DNA of 64,000 bases, taken from the NCBI GenBank assembly GCA_963997635.1, contig CAXEND010000004.1, forward strand, positions 82,127 to 146,126, written 5' to 3'. Source of the DNA: GCA-2728135 sp002728135. GTDB taxonomy: Bacteria; Pseudomonadota; Alphaproteobacteria; UBA828. This document shows, one piece after another, positions 53,324 through 61,939 of this stretch (position 1 is its first letter; every line of letters starts with the position of its first letter). The position numbers were made by a program, and so were the translations under genes. The notes beneath the pieces are model-generated. The model was not told the origin of the DNA. It searched no databases and saw nothing but the letters and a program-made list of their open reading frames with translations.

Positions 53324-53883
53324 AAGCTAATTTTCTCCAATGTAACCTCAGAATTTGTATAGATACATATTTCAGAAGCAATTTTCATAGCTCTTTTAGC
53401 AACTGTTTCAGCGTCAAGCGGATCTACTTCTATAAGTGCACGGGCTGCAGCTAAAGCGTAAGATCCACCTGATCCTATACCTATAAGACCACCTTCTGGC
53501 TCAAGAACATCTCCCTGTCCTGTTAAAACCAATGAAACTTGTTTATCTGCAACTGCCATCATTGCTTCAAGTCTTCTCAAATAACGGTCTGTGCGCCAAT
53601 CTTTAGCTAATTCAACACTTGCACGGGTCAGCTGACCAGGGTGTTTTTCAAGCTTATTTTCCAAACGTTCAAAAAGTGTAAAAGCATCTGCTGTAGCCCC
53701 TGCAAAACCAGCAATTACTCCACCGTCACTCAAGCGGCGGACTTTCTTAGCGTTTGATTTTATTATTGTTGATCCAAATGAAACTTGTCCGTCTCCAGCA
53801 ATAACTACATCATTACCTTTTCTAACTGAAATAATTGTTGTTCCATGCCATAAGTTTTCTGAATGTTTATTTTCCTTAATAAT
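53320..53883 (-). CDS. hslV: ATP-dependent protease peptidase subunit HslV, probable ATT start
   Basis: HslV is the threonine protease partner of HslU. The conserved N-terminus WHGTTIISVRKGNDVVIAGDGQ, with the catalytic Thr of TTI, is encoded well upstream of the first canonical start (TTG 53733, which would drop about 50 residues and the active site). From an in-frame TAA at 53908-53910 to the conserved N-terminus there is no ATG, GTG, TTG or CTG. GGAGG at 53890-53894 stands exactly six bases before ATT 53883, giving a 187-residue protein of normal length. GSGGSYALAAARALIE and the C-terminal NSEVTLEKI are typical. Followed by hslU with a 4-bp overlap. Confidence 0.92.
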   Translation of the reverse strand: MIKENKHSENLWHGTTIISVRKGNDVVIAGDGQVSFGSTIIKSNAKKVRRLSDGGVIAGFAGATADAFTLFERLENKLEKHPGQLTRASVELAKDWRTDRYLRRLEAMMAVADKQVSLVLTGQGDVLEPEGGLIGIGSGGSYALAAARALIEVDPLDAETVAKRAMKIASEICIYTNSEVTLEKISL

Positions 53884-54044
53884 TTTTTTCCTCCAAATAG
53901 GTGATTTTTATCATACTATCAGCATGTGGTGATTGTAGACGTTTCTTCAAGGATTAGATTTAATTTATGAAGCGACTGGCACTAGGCCAAGTATCCTGCT
54001 AAAAGGCAGAAATATTATCAAATTAATTTTTAGAAAGAAAGCTC

Positions 54045-54665
54045 ATGACTGTGTCACCTCGAAAGGCTAAGATAGAAAGAGTAACTAACGAGACTGATAT
54101 AGCTGTTGAAATTAATCTTGACGGAAATGGATCGTATGACATTAAAACAGGCATTGGTTTTTTTGATCATATGCTAGAACAGCTATCTAGACATAGCTTA
54201 ATTGATATAAGTATAAGGGCCTCTGGCGATTTAGAGGTAACACAACACCATACTGTAGAAGATACAGGTATAGTTTTAGGTGAGGCCTTATCTGTTGCAT
54301 TAGGATCTCGTGTGGGTATCCGACGCTATGGATCAGCTCTTGTACCAATGGATGAAACCCTTAGCCAAGTATCGATAGATGCTAGTAATAGGCCTTACTT
54401 AGTTTGGGGCGTAGAATTTAAACGTCCGCGACTTGATGATATGGATACCGAACATTTTAAGGAATGGTTTCAGGCTTTTGCACAAAAAGGAGGCCTAACT
54501 CTTCATGTGCAAAACATTTATGGTGAGAATAGTCATCACATAATTGAATCATGTTATAAAGGTCTTGCACGAGCATTAAGAAGTGCAGTTGAGCCTGATC
54601 CAAGAGCTTCAAATATTTTACCTTCAACAAAAGGCACATTAGCTAACAACGGGTCGGTTAAATAA
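54045..54665 (+). CDS. hisB: Imidazoleglycerol-phosphate dehydratase
   Basis: Sixth step of histidine synthesis. The 206-residue monofunctional enzyme has GFFDHMLEQLSRH, HHTVEDTGIVLGEAL with the metal-binding His/Glu cluster, and the later ENSHHIIESCYKGLARAL. No phosphatase domain (unlike enterobacterial HisB). First gene of hisB-hisH-GNAT-hisA-hisF-hisE, divergent from hslV with a 160-bp gap. Confidence 0.97.
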   Translation: MTVSPRKAKIERVTNETDIAVEINLDGNGSYDIKTGIGFFDHMLEQLSRHSLIDISIRASGDLEVTQHHTVEDTGIVLGEALSVALGSRVGIRRYGSALVPMDETLSQVSIDASNRPYLVWGVEFKRPRLDDMDTEHFKEWFQAFAQKGGLTLHVQNIYGENSHHIIESCYKGLARALRSAVEPDPRASNILPSTKGTLANNGSVK

Positions 54666-54804
54666 AAATAAATCTCATAATGCGTTGTTTTTACAAATTT
54701 TAAGCAAAAACATTTAAACATCAGAACCGGCATAAATCTTATTATTGAATTATATTAGTAACGATGTCCCTGAATATTTAGTTAATTTTAAAAAGTACCC
54801 TTTA

Positions 54805-55449
54805 ATGATAAATATAGCAATAATTGACTATGGTTCAGGCAATTTAAGGTCAGCTGTGAAGGCCTTTGAGCATACTGTAAAAGATTTAAATACAAAGGTT
54901 TCAGTTAATATTACTGAAAATAGCTCGGATTTAGACAAAGCAACTCATATAGTTTTACCTGGGGTAGGAGCATTCGGAGACTGTATAAATGCTATAAACA
55001 ACTTAATAGATATGCGAGAAGCATTAGATAAAGCAGTAATTAGAGATGGCAAACCATTTTTGGGTATTTGTGTTGGAATGCAACTTTTAGCAAAGATCGG
55101 AAAAGAATATGGAAGCCATAAGGGTCTCGGTTGGCTTAATTCGGAAGTAGTACCAATCGATACTTTAGGTTCTAAAATTAAAATACCACATATGGGATGG
55201 AATAACTTAATGATTTCTAATAGACACCCCATCTTTGAGGGCATACCAAACAAAAGTCATGCTTACTTTGTGCACAGTTATCATATGACTTGTAAAAACG
55301 AAAAAAATGTTATTGCCACCGTAGACTATGGATCCCAAGTCGTTGCAGCTGTTGGAAAAGAAAATATTGTTGGCCTTCAGTTTCATCCTGAAAAAAGTCA
55401 GACTATAGGATTAAAATGTATTCAAAATTTTATTAGTTGGCGTCCATGA
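54805..55449 (+). CDS. hisH: Imidazole glycerol phosphate synthase subunit HisH
   Basis: The glutaminase subunit that feeds ammonia to HisF. From ATG 54805 the 214-residue protein begins IAIIDYGSGNLRSAVKAFEH; the nucleophile elbow is FLGICVGMQLL, and the His-Glu pair is in VGLQFHPEKSQ. An upstream TTG at 54745 would add 20 residues with no family match. Its TGA stop overlaps the ATG of the next gene. Confidence 0.95.
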   Translation: MINIAIIDYGSGNLRSAVKAFEHTVKDLNTKVSVNITENSSDLDKATHIVLPGVGAFGDCINAINNLIDMREALDKAVIRDGKPFLGICVGMQLLAKIGKEYGSHKGLGWLNSEVVPIDTLGSKIKIPHMGWNNLMISNRHPIFEGIPNKSHAYFVHSYHMTCKNEKNVIATVDYGSQVVAAVGKENIVGLQFHPEKSQTIGLKCIQNFISWRP

Positions 55450-55979
55450 ATTTAAAACCAAGAATTGAGGTTTATCATACCAACTCTTTAAGAAAACGAG
55501 AGCTAGGTGAATTATGTGAAGCTGCTGATGGTGCTATCGCAGATGGAGCTGGATTTGGTTGGATAAAAGCACCAGATCGAGATAGATTTGAACTTTACTG
55601 GCGTGGAGTTTTAGTCATACCAGAACGTACTTTATTTGTCGGAAAACTTGATGGGCATATTGCTGGATCTGTCCAATTAGTTTCACCTCATGCACAAAAA
55701 GAAGCCTGGAGGCATGGATGTCAGATAGATACACATTTTGTAGCACCTTGGGCAAGAGGGCATGGAATGGCAAGAAAATTAATGGAAGCCGCACATATTA
55801 AGGCCCAGAAAGAAGGATTTAAAGTTATAAATTTGTCTGTTCGAGATACTCAGGATGCTGCTCTTAAGCTCTATGAATCTCTAGGCTATGTCTGTTGGGG
55901 TATTAACCCTAAATATGCACTGGTGGATGGAAAAATGGTAGCCGGACATTTTTATAACAAAAGTCTTGATAGTGATTAA
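55446..55979 (+). CDS. GNAT-family N-acetyltransferase embedded in the his operon
   Basis: A 177-residue GNAT acetyltransferase. The acetyl-CoA-binding signature lies in VAPWARGHGMARKLMEAA (an R/Q-xx-G-x-G/A-like site), preceded by GHIAGSVQLVSPH and followed by AALKLYESLGYVCWG. Start ATG 55446 is part of an ATGA overlap with hisH; a TTG at 55437 is less likely. A GNAT between hisH and hisA is a recurrent arrangement in alphaproteobacteria; substrate and any role in histidine synthesis are unknown. Confidence 0.86.
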   Translation: MNLKPRIEVYHTNSLRKRELGELCEAADGAIADGAGFGWIKAPDRDRFELYWRGVLVIPERTLFVGKLDGHIAGSVQLVSPHAQKEAWRHGCQIDTHFVAPWARGHGMARKLMEAAHIKAQKEGFKVINLSVRDTQDAALKLYESLGYVCWGINPKYALVDGKMVAGHFYNKSLDSD

Positions 55980-55993
55980 AGGATAATTGATTT

Positions 55994-56719
55994 GTGATTT
56001 TATATCCTGCAATTGATTTAAAAGATGGACAATGCGTAAGGCTAGTTCAGGGCGACATGGATCGCACTACAATATTTAATGACAATCCTCTTGAACAAGC
56101 ACTTGCCTTCAAGGAAAAGGGATTTGAATGGATACATATTGTTGACTTAAACGGTGCTTTCAAAGGTGCTCCTGTAAATGCAGAATGTATAGAGAATATC
56201 CTTCGTACGGTTGATATTCCAATTCAACTTGGTGGCGGAATCAGAGATATGAAAACAGCCGAGAATTGGATCAACATGGGTGTAAAAAGAATAGTGTTGG
56301 GGACCTCCGCATTGAAAGATCCACAATTTACGAAAGAGGCATGTAAGGAGTTCCCAGGCTATGTTGCTGTAGGGCTCGATACGCGTAATGGATTTGTTTC
56401 AACTGAGGGATGGTCAAGCATATCAACAGTAAAGGATATTGAATTGGTCCAACGTTTTGAAGATGTTGGGGTATCAGTGATTATTCACACTGATATAGAG
56501 CGTGATGGCTTGATGCAGGGTGCAAATATTGAAGCAACTATTGATCTTGCTCGACAAACAACAATTCCGTTTATTGCTTCTGGAGGTATTTCATCAATAA
56601 ATGATTTAAAACTTTTAAAAGAATATCAGAATGAAGGTATTGCGGGTGTAATATCGGGTCGTGCAATTTATGAGAATACTTTTGATATAAATTTTGCTTT
56701 AGATTTACTTCGTAATTAG
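55994..56719 (+). CDS. hisA: Phosphoribosylformimino-5-aminoimidazole carboxamide ribotide isomerase
   Basis: A 241-residue TIM barrel. The N-terminal catalytic Asp is in YPAIDLKDGQCVRLVQGD, the second in IHTDIERDGLMQG, with phosphate-binding LGGGIRD and ASGGIS loops. GTG start at 55994, ten bases after AAGGA. Followed by hisF after 17 bp. Confidence 0.96.
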   Translation: MILYPAIDLKDGQCVRLVQGDMDRTTIFNDNPLEQALAFKEKGFEWIHIVDLNGAFKGAPVNAECIENILRTVDIPIQLGGGIRDMKTAENWINMGVKRIVLGTSALKDPQFTKEACKEFPGYVAVGLDTRNGFVSTEGWSSISTVKDIELVQRFEDVGVSVIIHTDIERDGLMQGANIEATIDLARQTTIPFIASGGISSINDLKLLKEYQNEGIAGVISGRAIYENTFDINFALDLLRN

Positions 56720-56736
56720 AGAGAGAATAAAATTCA

Positions 56737-57495
56737 ATGTTAAAGACACGTATTATTCCTTGTCTAGATGTTCATGATGGCCGTGTAGTGAAAGGAGTAA
56801 ATTTTATAAATCTTGTTGATGCAGGAGATCCTGTTGAGCAAGCCAGAGTCTATGATGAGCAGGGAGCAGATGAGATTTGTTTTTTAGATATTACTGCATC
56901 TTCGGAAGATCGAGATACACTTTATAATGTAGTTTCACAAACAGCCCAACAATGTTTCATGCCGCTTACTGTAGGAGGAGGAGTTCGAAGTATTGAAGAT
57001 GTAAGAAAATTGTTGATAGCTGGAGCAGATAAAGTATCAATAAATACAGCAGCGATAAACAGACCAGAGTTAGTTTCGGAAGCTTCTGAAAAGTTTGGCA
57101 GGCAATGTATTGTTGTTGCAATAGATGCCAAACATAACCAATCAGATGGGTATCAAATTTTTACACATGGTGGAAGAACTTCAACAGGAATCAATGCAAT
57201 TGATTGGGCAAAGCGTGTTGTAGAATTAGGAGCTGGTGAAATTCTTCTTACTTCAATGGATAGAGATGGAACAGGTAATGGGTTTGATATTGGTCTAACT
57301 AAAAAAATTTCTGAATCTGTATCAGTTCCAGTCATAGCATCAGGCGGTGTTGGTAATCTTGATCACATGGTGGAGGGAATAAGAGATGGAATGGCCTCAG
57401 CTGTTTTAGCAGCTTCAATTTTTCATTTTGGCAAATATTCTATAGCAGAAGCAAAAAAATATATGCGAAATGCTGGCCTGAATGTCAGAATATAA
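56737..57495 (+). CDS. hisF: Imidazole glycerol phosphate synthase subunit HisF
   Basis: The synthase subunit that closes the imidazole ring. The 252-residue barrel has RIIPCLDVHDGRVVKGVNF with the catalytic Asp, LTVGGGVRSIED, ILLTSMDRDGTGNGFD with the second Asp, and VIASGGVGNLDH. The C-terminus carries the usual FHFGKYSIAEAKKY. A GAGAGA ribosome-binding site follows the hisA stop. Confidence 0.97.
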   Translation: MLKTRIIPCLDVHDGRVVKGVNFINLVDAGDPVEQARVYDEQGADEICFLDITASSEDRDTLYNVVSQTAQQCFMPLTVGGGVRSIEDVRKLLIAGADKVSINTAAINRPELVSEASEKFGRQCIVVAIDAKHNQSDGYQIFTHGGRTSTGINAIDWAKRVVELGAGEILLTSMDRDGTGNGFDIGLTKKISESVSVPVIASGGVGNLDHMVEGIRDGMASAVLAASIFHFGKYSIAEAKKYMRNAGLNVRI

Positions 57496-57548
57496 AAAAA
57501 TAAAACCCCTTAATTTAGGATAATAACAAGTAATAAGGAGGTGCTGAA

Positions 57549-57881
57549 ATGACGGTAAAACAAAACCTCGGCAGTAATCTAGAATCACTTCATAAAACAA
57601 TTAATGAGCGAAAGACAGTAGGTAATCAAGAAGGTTCATATACAGCAAAAATATTAAATAAAGGATCTGATTATATAGCACAAAAAGTAGGAGAAGAAGC
57701 AGTAGAGATGATAATCGCTGCAACTAAGCGGAGTAAAGATGAAACTATTTCTGAAAGTGCAGATGTTCTTTATCACATGATGGTATTATGGGTATCCCTT
57801 GGTATATCTCCATTGGAAGTTAGTGAAGAGTTAGAAAATAGAAAAGCTTACTCAGGTATTGAGGAAAAAAATAGTCGATAG
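57549..57881 (+). CDS. hisE: Phosphoribosyl-ATP pyrophosphatase
   Basis: A 110-residue HisE with the MazG-type fold. The conserved DYIAQKVGEEAVEMIIAATK carries the metal-binding Glu pair, and the SADVLYHMMVLW helix completes the site. A strong AAGGAGG precedes the ATG. Monofunctional, so hisI must lie elsewhere. Last his gene in the window. Confidence 0.95.
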   Translation: MTVKQNLGSNLESLHKTINERKTVGNQEGSYTAKILNKGSDYIAQKVGEEAVEMIIAATKRSKDETISESADVLYHMMVLWVSLGISPLEVSEELENRKAYSGIEEKNSR

Positions 57882-57951
57882 TGAATATGTAAGTTTAGAG
57901 TTTAGAAATCATCACATAATTTAGTTGAAGCAATTTATCTGGAGTGAAACA

Positions 57952-58311
57952 ATGACTTATGACAATGAGAATATTTTTGCAAAAATTTTGAGATCTGAGT
58001 TGCCAAAATCAAAAGTTTTTGAAGATGCTGAAATTTTGGCATTTCATGATATTTCTCCTCAGGCTCCCACCCATATTTTAGTTATACCAAAGGGTGAATA
58101 TATATCATTTGATGATTTTACAACAAATGCTTCGGATGAGGTTGTTGGTCGTTTTTTTTCTAGAGTAGGAAAAATTGCACAGGATATTGGAATTGCAGAA
58201 AATGGTTATAGAATAATTGCTAATACGGGGAATGATGGATGCCAAGAGGTACCTCATTTCCATATCCATATATGTGCAGGAAAAAAATTAGGCAGAATGT
58301 TAGCTGATTAG
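57952..58311 (+). CDS. HIT family (histidine-triad) protein, Hint-like
   Basis: A 119-residue histidine-triad nucleotide hydrolase. The triad HFHIHI with His102, His104 and His106 lies near the C-terminus; the N-terminal Hint signature is IFAKILRSELPKSKVFEDA, then FHDISPQAPTHILVIPK. It probably hydrolyses adenosine phosphoramidates. ATG 57952 (after GGAG) is preferred over the frame start at 57925. Its last 4 bp overlap gshB on the other strand. Confidence 0.94.
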   Translation: MTYDNENIFAKILRSELPKSKVFEDAEILAFHDISPQAPTHILVIPKGEYISFDDFTTNASDEVVGRFFSRVGKIAQDIGIAENGYRIIANTGNDGCQEVPHFHIHICAGKKLGRMLAD

Positions 58312-59264
58312 GATGTTAAAAGTTTTTGTTTTTTTCTCTCAATTGCATCCCATACAATTTCATCGATTTTAATACCATCAAGGGCGAAAATCTCTCGAAT
58401 TCCAGTAGGTGATGTTACATTTATTTCAGTTAGATAGTCTCCAATCACATCAATACCAACAAATAGTAGTCCGTTTTTAAATAGTGTAGGACCTATTGTT
58501 TCACAAATATTTTTTTCTCTGTAAGTCAATGTAGTTTTGTGTGCCGTTGCACCTACGTGGAGATTTGCCCTAGCCTCACCTGTTGCAGGTTTTCGAGATA
58601 TAGCCCCAACTGGTTTTCCATCAACAAGAATTATTCTTTTATCACCTAATCTAACTTCTGGCATGTAAGCTTGTATGATAATTGGTTCTCTATAATGTGC
58701 AGTAAAAAACTCAATTAACGAATTAAGATTTTCATCATGAGGAGTTATATGAAAAACTCCAAATCCACCATTACCGAATAAAGGTTTTATTATGAGATCG
58801 TTATATTTTTTTCTAAATTCTATAATTTCATCTATATTTTTGGAGATTAGTGTAGGAGGCATAAATTCCATAAATTCTGTTACAAAAATTTTCTCTGGTG
58901 CATTCCTAACATGAAATGGGTCATTAACAACTAGTGTATCAGGATGAATTTGTTGGAGAAGGTGAGTACTTGTAATGTAAGCCATATCAAATGGAGGATC
59001 TTGCCGCATCAGAATTACATCAAAATACGATAAATCAACAGAATTTTCTTGTCCGTATGTAAAGTAATGATCTGGGTCATCTCTAACCTTAAGGTTTTTG
59101 ACAGTTGCTTTTAATAATCCCTCATTTAAAGACATACTACTTGGAAGATAATGAAAAAGTTTATGCCCACGGTTTTGAGCTTCAATTGCTAGGGCAAAGG
59201 TACTATCACCTTTGATGTCTATGGATTCCATAGGATCCATTTGAAATGCGACCTTTAATTCCAT
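58308..59264 (-). CDS. gshB: Glutathione synthetase
   Basis: The second enzyme of glutathione synthesis, an ATP-grasp ligase of 318 residues. It has FQMDPMESIDIKGDSTFALA at the N-terminus, LMRQDPPFDMAYITSTHLL, GNGGFGVFHI in the ATP-grasp domain, IILVDGKPVGAISRKPA, and EINVTSPTGIREIFAL with the Mg-binding Glu/Asn. Followed upstream on the same strand by the SirB1-like and BON genes. Confidence 0.97.
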   Translation of the reverse strand: MELKVAFQMDPMESIDIKGDSTFALAIEAQNRGHKLFHYLPSSMSLNEGLLKATVKNLKVRDDPDHYFTYGQENSVDLSYFDVILMRQDPPFDMAYITSTHLLQQIHPDTLVVNDPFHVRNAPEKIFVTEFMEFMPPTLISKNIDEIIEFRKKYNDLIIKPLFGNGGFGVFHITPHDENLNSLIEFFTAHYREPIIIQAYMPEVRLGDKRIILVDGKPVGAISRKPATGEARANLHVGATAHKTTLTYREKNICETIGPTLFKNGLLFVGIDVIGDYLTEINVTSPTGIREIFALDGIKIDEIVWDAIERKKQKLLTS

Positions 59265-59296
59265 GATCTTATCTAGCCTAATTTAAAATAATAAAT

Positions 59297-60130
59297 TCAA
59301 TGTAATTTTCGCTTTAACTGATTAATCATACCAATAGCAGTCATGCGTTCCTGTGTATTAACACACTTATCCGCAAAGATTTGAAAAGCATCCATAGCGT
59401 TCTTTATATTTCCTTTATCAGACTCAAATAGCCCAAGATCTCTCCAAAGATCAGGAATATTCGGTGCTAAAGTAGTCATACGTCTTTGAACTTGTATAAC
59501 GCGATCAGTATCATTTAAAGAAAATGCGCGTGATTTCAGATTGTTTAATACCCTTAAAAGGATATCTTTATTACTTACAGAGTCATAGTAGCTTGGCTTA
59601 AGTTCAAAACTTTTACCCATAACTTTTTTAAGAAGAAATCTTAACTGCGTGGTATTTAAAATTTTACCCTTATCAAAAGGGTCAATAATAGCTCTATGCT
59701 GACGAACCTGAAGTCTTATTAAGAAATGGCCAGGGAACGCCAAACCTTCTGCTGACCAGCCAGTACTTCTCATTGCATGTATATACAAAATACCTAATAT
59801 TACCGGTAAGCCAATCCGACGATCAATTACACGTATTATGTTCGCGTTTTGTGGATCATTATAATTTTTTATATCTCCACGATAATTGTATAAGTCAAAT
59901 AAAGTATAATTTATTTCTTTAATTAAGTGGTTTAGCGAGTTCCTTTCTTTAATTTGTTGTTCTAGGGTTTTCGCTATTTCATCAAGATGTTTCTGATATG
60001 AGTTTAGATCCACAGATGGATAATCTAATCTACCAATATTTAACGCAGCATTTGCAATATTAATTTCTGAATCATCTATTTCAGCTAATTTATATATAGT
60101 GTCAGCATGTTTTTGAGATTTCTTAATCAT
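59297..60130 (-). CDS. SirB1 family protein (transglutaminase-like plus TPR)
   Basis: A 277-residue protein of the SirB1/UPF0162 family. Features: NYTLFDLYNYRGDIKNYNDPQN, RRIGLPVILGILYIHAMRSTG and GLAFPGHFLIRLQVRQHRAIIDPFDKG, where the transglutaminase-like His/Asp positions fall, then TPR-like repeats in the C-terminal third. The usual transglutaminase Cys is not visible. Function unknown. Its ATG overlaps the BON gene stop by one base. Confidence 0.85.
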   Translation of the reverse strand: MIKKSQKHADTIYKLAEIDDSEINIANAALNIGRLDYPSVDLNSYQKHLDEIAKTLEQQIKERNSLNHLIKEINYTLFDLYNYRGDIKNYNDPQNANIIRVIDRRIGLPVILGILYIHAMRSTGWSAEGLAFPGHFLIRLQVRQHRAIIDPFDKGKILNTTQLRFLLKKVMGKSFELKPSYYDSVSNKDILLRVLNNLKSRAFSLNDTDRVIQVQRRMTTLAPNIPDLWRDLGLFESDKGNIKNAMDAFQIFADKCVNTQERMTAIGMINQLKRKLH

Positions 60131-60780
60131 TAAGGGGTTTTTACTCTTCTAGGATCATTTTTAAGCACGACATGAGAAACAACATTTTTCACATTAGATA
60201 TAGTTTTTGCATGGCTTATAACTATATCTAGTTCTTTTTGTGATTGTGCTATTCCCATTATGTAAACGGAACCATTTATAGTTTCTATATTGTAGTTGAT
60301 TGCATCGATATCTTTGTCAAATAAAATAGCCGACTTAAGCTGTGTAGATATCCAAGTGTCTTTAGCATAATTAATAATACCACCTTCATCAGTAACCTGG
60401 ATTTCATTAATTATTTCACGTACACCATTTACAGACCAAGCTAATTTAATGGCTCTAATCCTATCTTCAGGCTTGATAACTGTTCCCTTTAGTAAGACTC
60501 TTCCTTCAATAACAGAAAAACTTACTTTGCTTAAAAGTTCAACATCTTCTTTAAAGAAGGCTTCATTAAGAATTGTTCGAACAGTAAGGTCATCTACAGC
60601 ATCACCAACAGATCTCTCCTGAGAAGCTACTATTCCGGCTGTAGCACCCGCACCTATAAGGGTTCCCCCACAATTTACCAGAGGTAAAAACCCTAATAGC
60701 AAAATAACCATATATAATCGTAATGGGTTATTGAGAAAAGATGGGATTAAAAATACATTTTTTTTAAAAAATAAATTCAT
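60130..60780 (-). CDS. Two-BON-domain lipoprotein (OsmY-like)
   Basis: A 216-residue periplasmic/outer-membrane protein. A hydrophobic N-terminus ends near a lipobox-like VNCGG, and the mature part has two BON repeats at about 69-135 and 140-210 with DRIRAIKLAWSVNGVREIINEI and GSVYIMGIAQSQKELDIVISHAKTISNVKNVVSHV. BON domains bind phospholipid or peptidoglycan and often maintain envelope integrity. Stands between rsmI and gshB in a conserved order. Confidence 0.86.
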   Translation of the reverse strand: MNLFFKKNVFLIPSFLNNPLRLYMVILLLGFLPLVNCGGTLIGAGATAGIVASQERSVGDAVDDLTVRTILNEAFFKEDVELLSKVSFSVIEGRVLLKGTVIKPEDRIRAIKLAWSVNGVREIINEIQVTDEGGIINYAKDTWISTQLKSAILFDKDIDAINYNIETINGSVYIMGIAQSQKELDIVISHAKTISNVKNVVSHVVLKNDPRRVKTP

Positions 60781-61048
60781 TTTGTATACCTCGCACTTAG
60801 GGAGGGAAAAGCTTAGGATTTTTATTTAGCTAATAGTCAATTAAGTTTTAATTCATAAATATAAAAGATTCTAAAATAACTACATTATTTTTCATCTTTT
60901 GAAACTGAAGCATTTGGTTTTGTTTTTTAATTTAACTAGTTTCCTAATTCTCTAGTAATTAAATCATCAATTATCTAACATATCGAGATATATAAATAAT
61001 AGAAAACATTTTTATAAAGTGTAATGTATGCTGGTTTGAATTTTTATT

Positions 61049-61924
61049 TTACTGATTCTTATTTTTTAGTAAAACTGCTCGGTTATAAAGGACATTTCTT
61101 TTTATACTTGAGCTATGGCTTAGAAAATCTACAGCATTTTTGATACTCATATGTTTAAGTAATATTTGTAATTCCTTATCGGTTTTATCGTTAATATATT
61201 CTTGATCATTTTTTTTTGGCGGTCCTATCACTACAGTGAACTCACCCTTTAATATGTCTGAAGATGTAAATTTTTCAGCAAGCTCTGATAAGCTTCCCCT
61301 AATCACTTCCTCATAATACTTAGTTAATTCACGAGCAATAGCACACTCTCGAGAACCAAGAACATTATATGCATCCCTTAGTAAGCTAGGGAGCCTGCGG
61401 GGTGACTCATAAATAATTAAGCTTGCATTAATATTGCAAAATTCTTTTAACTCAGTTTGCCTAGATTTTGCCTTTGCAGATAAAAAACCTAAAAATAAAT
61501 ATTTATTTGATGGTAAACCTGATAGAATTAACGCAAAAATACCTGCATTAGGTCCGGGGACACCAGAAATCATTATATTTTGATCAATAGCCTCACGAAC
61601 AAGTTTAAATCCTGGATCAGCTAAAAGAGGTGTACCTGCATCTGACACTAATGCGTGAGTTTCCCCATTTTTTAAACATTTTAGTATTTTTGGCCTGACT
61701 GCAGATGCATTATGTTCATGATAAGCAATAGTTTGACTCTTAATATTGTAATGTTTTAGTAATTTAGATGTATGTCTGGTATCTTCACATAAAACTACAT
61801 CGGCTAATTTAAGTATATTTTTAGCTCTAGTAGGTAAATCTAACATATTACCAATAGGCGTTGCTATAATGTAGAGTCCAGGCAATATTTGATTTATAGA
61901 ATCATTATTAATTAAATCAGTCAT
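61049..61924 (-). CDS. rsmI: 16S rRNA (cytidine1402-2'-O)-methyltransferase
   Basis: A 291-residue tetrapyrrole-methylase-fold enzyme. LYIATPIGNMLDLPTRA, LCEDTRHTSKLL, VSDAGTPLLADPGFKLV and SGVPGPNAGIFALILSGLP cover the SAM-binding site; ALARELTKYYEEVIRGSL follows. Methylates C1402 with RsmH. Divergent from the LpoA-like gene with only 15 bp between starts, so the two promoters overlap each other's coding sequence. In many alphaproteobacteria yraN follows, but here the gap to the BON gene has none. Confidence 0.96.
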   Translation of the reverse strand: MTDLINNDSINQILPGLYIIATPIGNMLDLPTRAKNILKLADVVLCEDTRHTSKLLKHYNIKSQTIAYHEHNASAVRPKILKCLKNGETHALVSDAGTPLLADPGFKLVREAIDQNIMISGVPGPNAGIFALILSGLPSNKYLFLGFLSAKAKSRQTELKEFCNINASLIIYESPRRLPSLLRDAYNVLGSRECAIARELTKYYEEVIRGSLSELAEKFTSSDILKGEFTVVIGPPKKNDQEYINDKTDKELQILLKHMSIKNAVDFLSHSSSIKRNVLYNRAVLLKNKNQ

Positions 61925-61939
61925 TTTTCATTTGATGGC

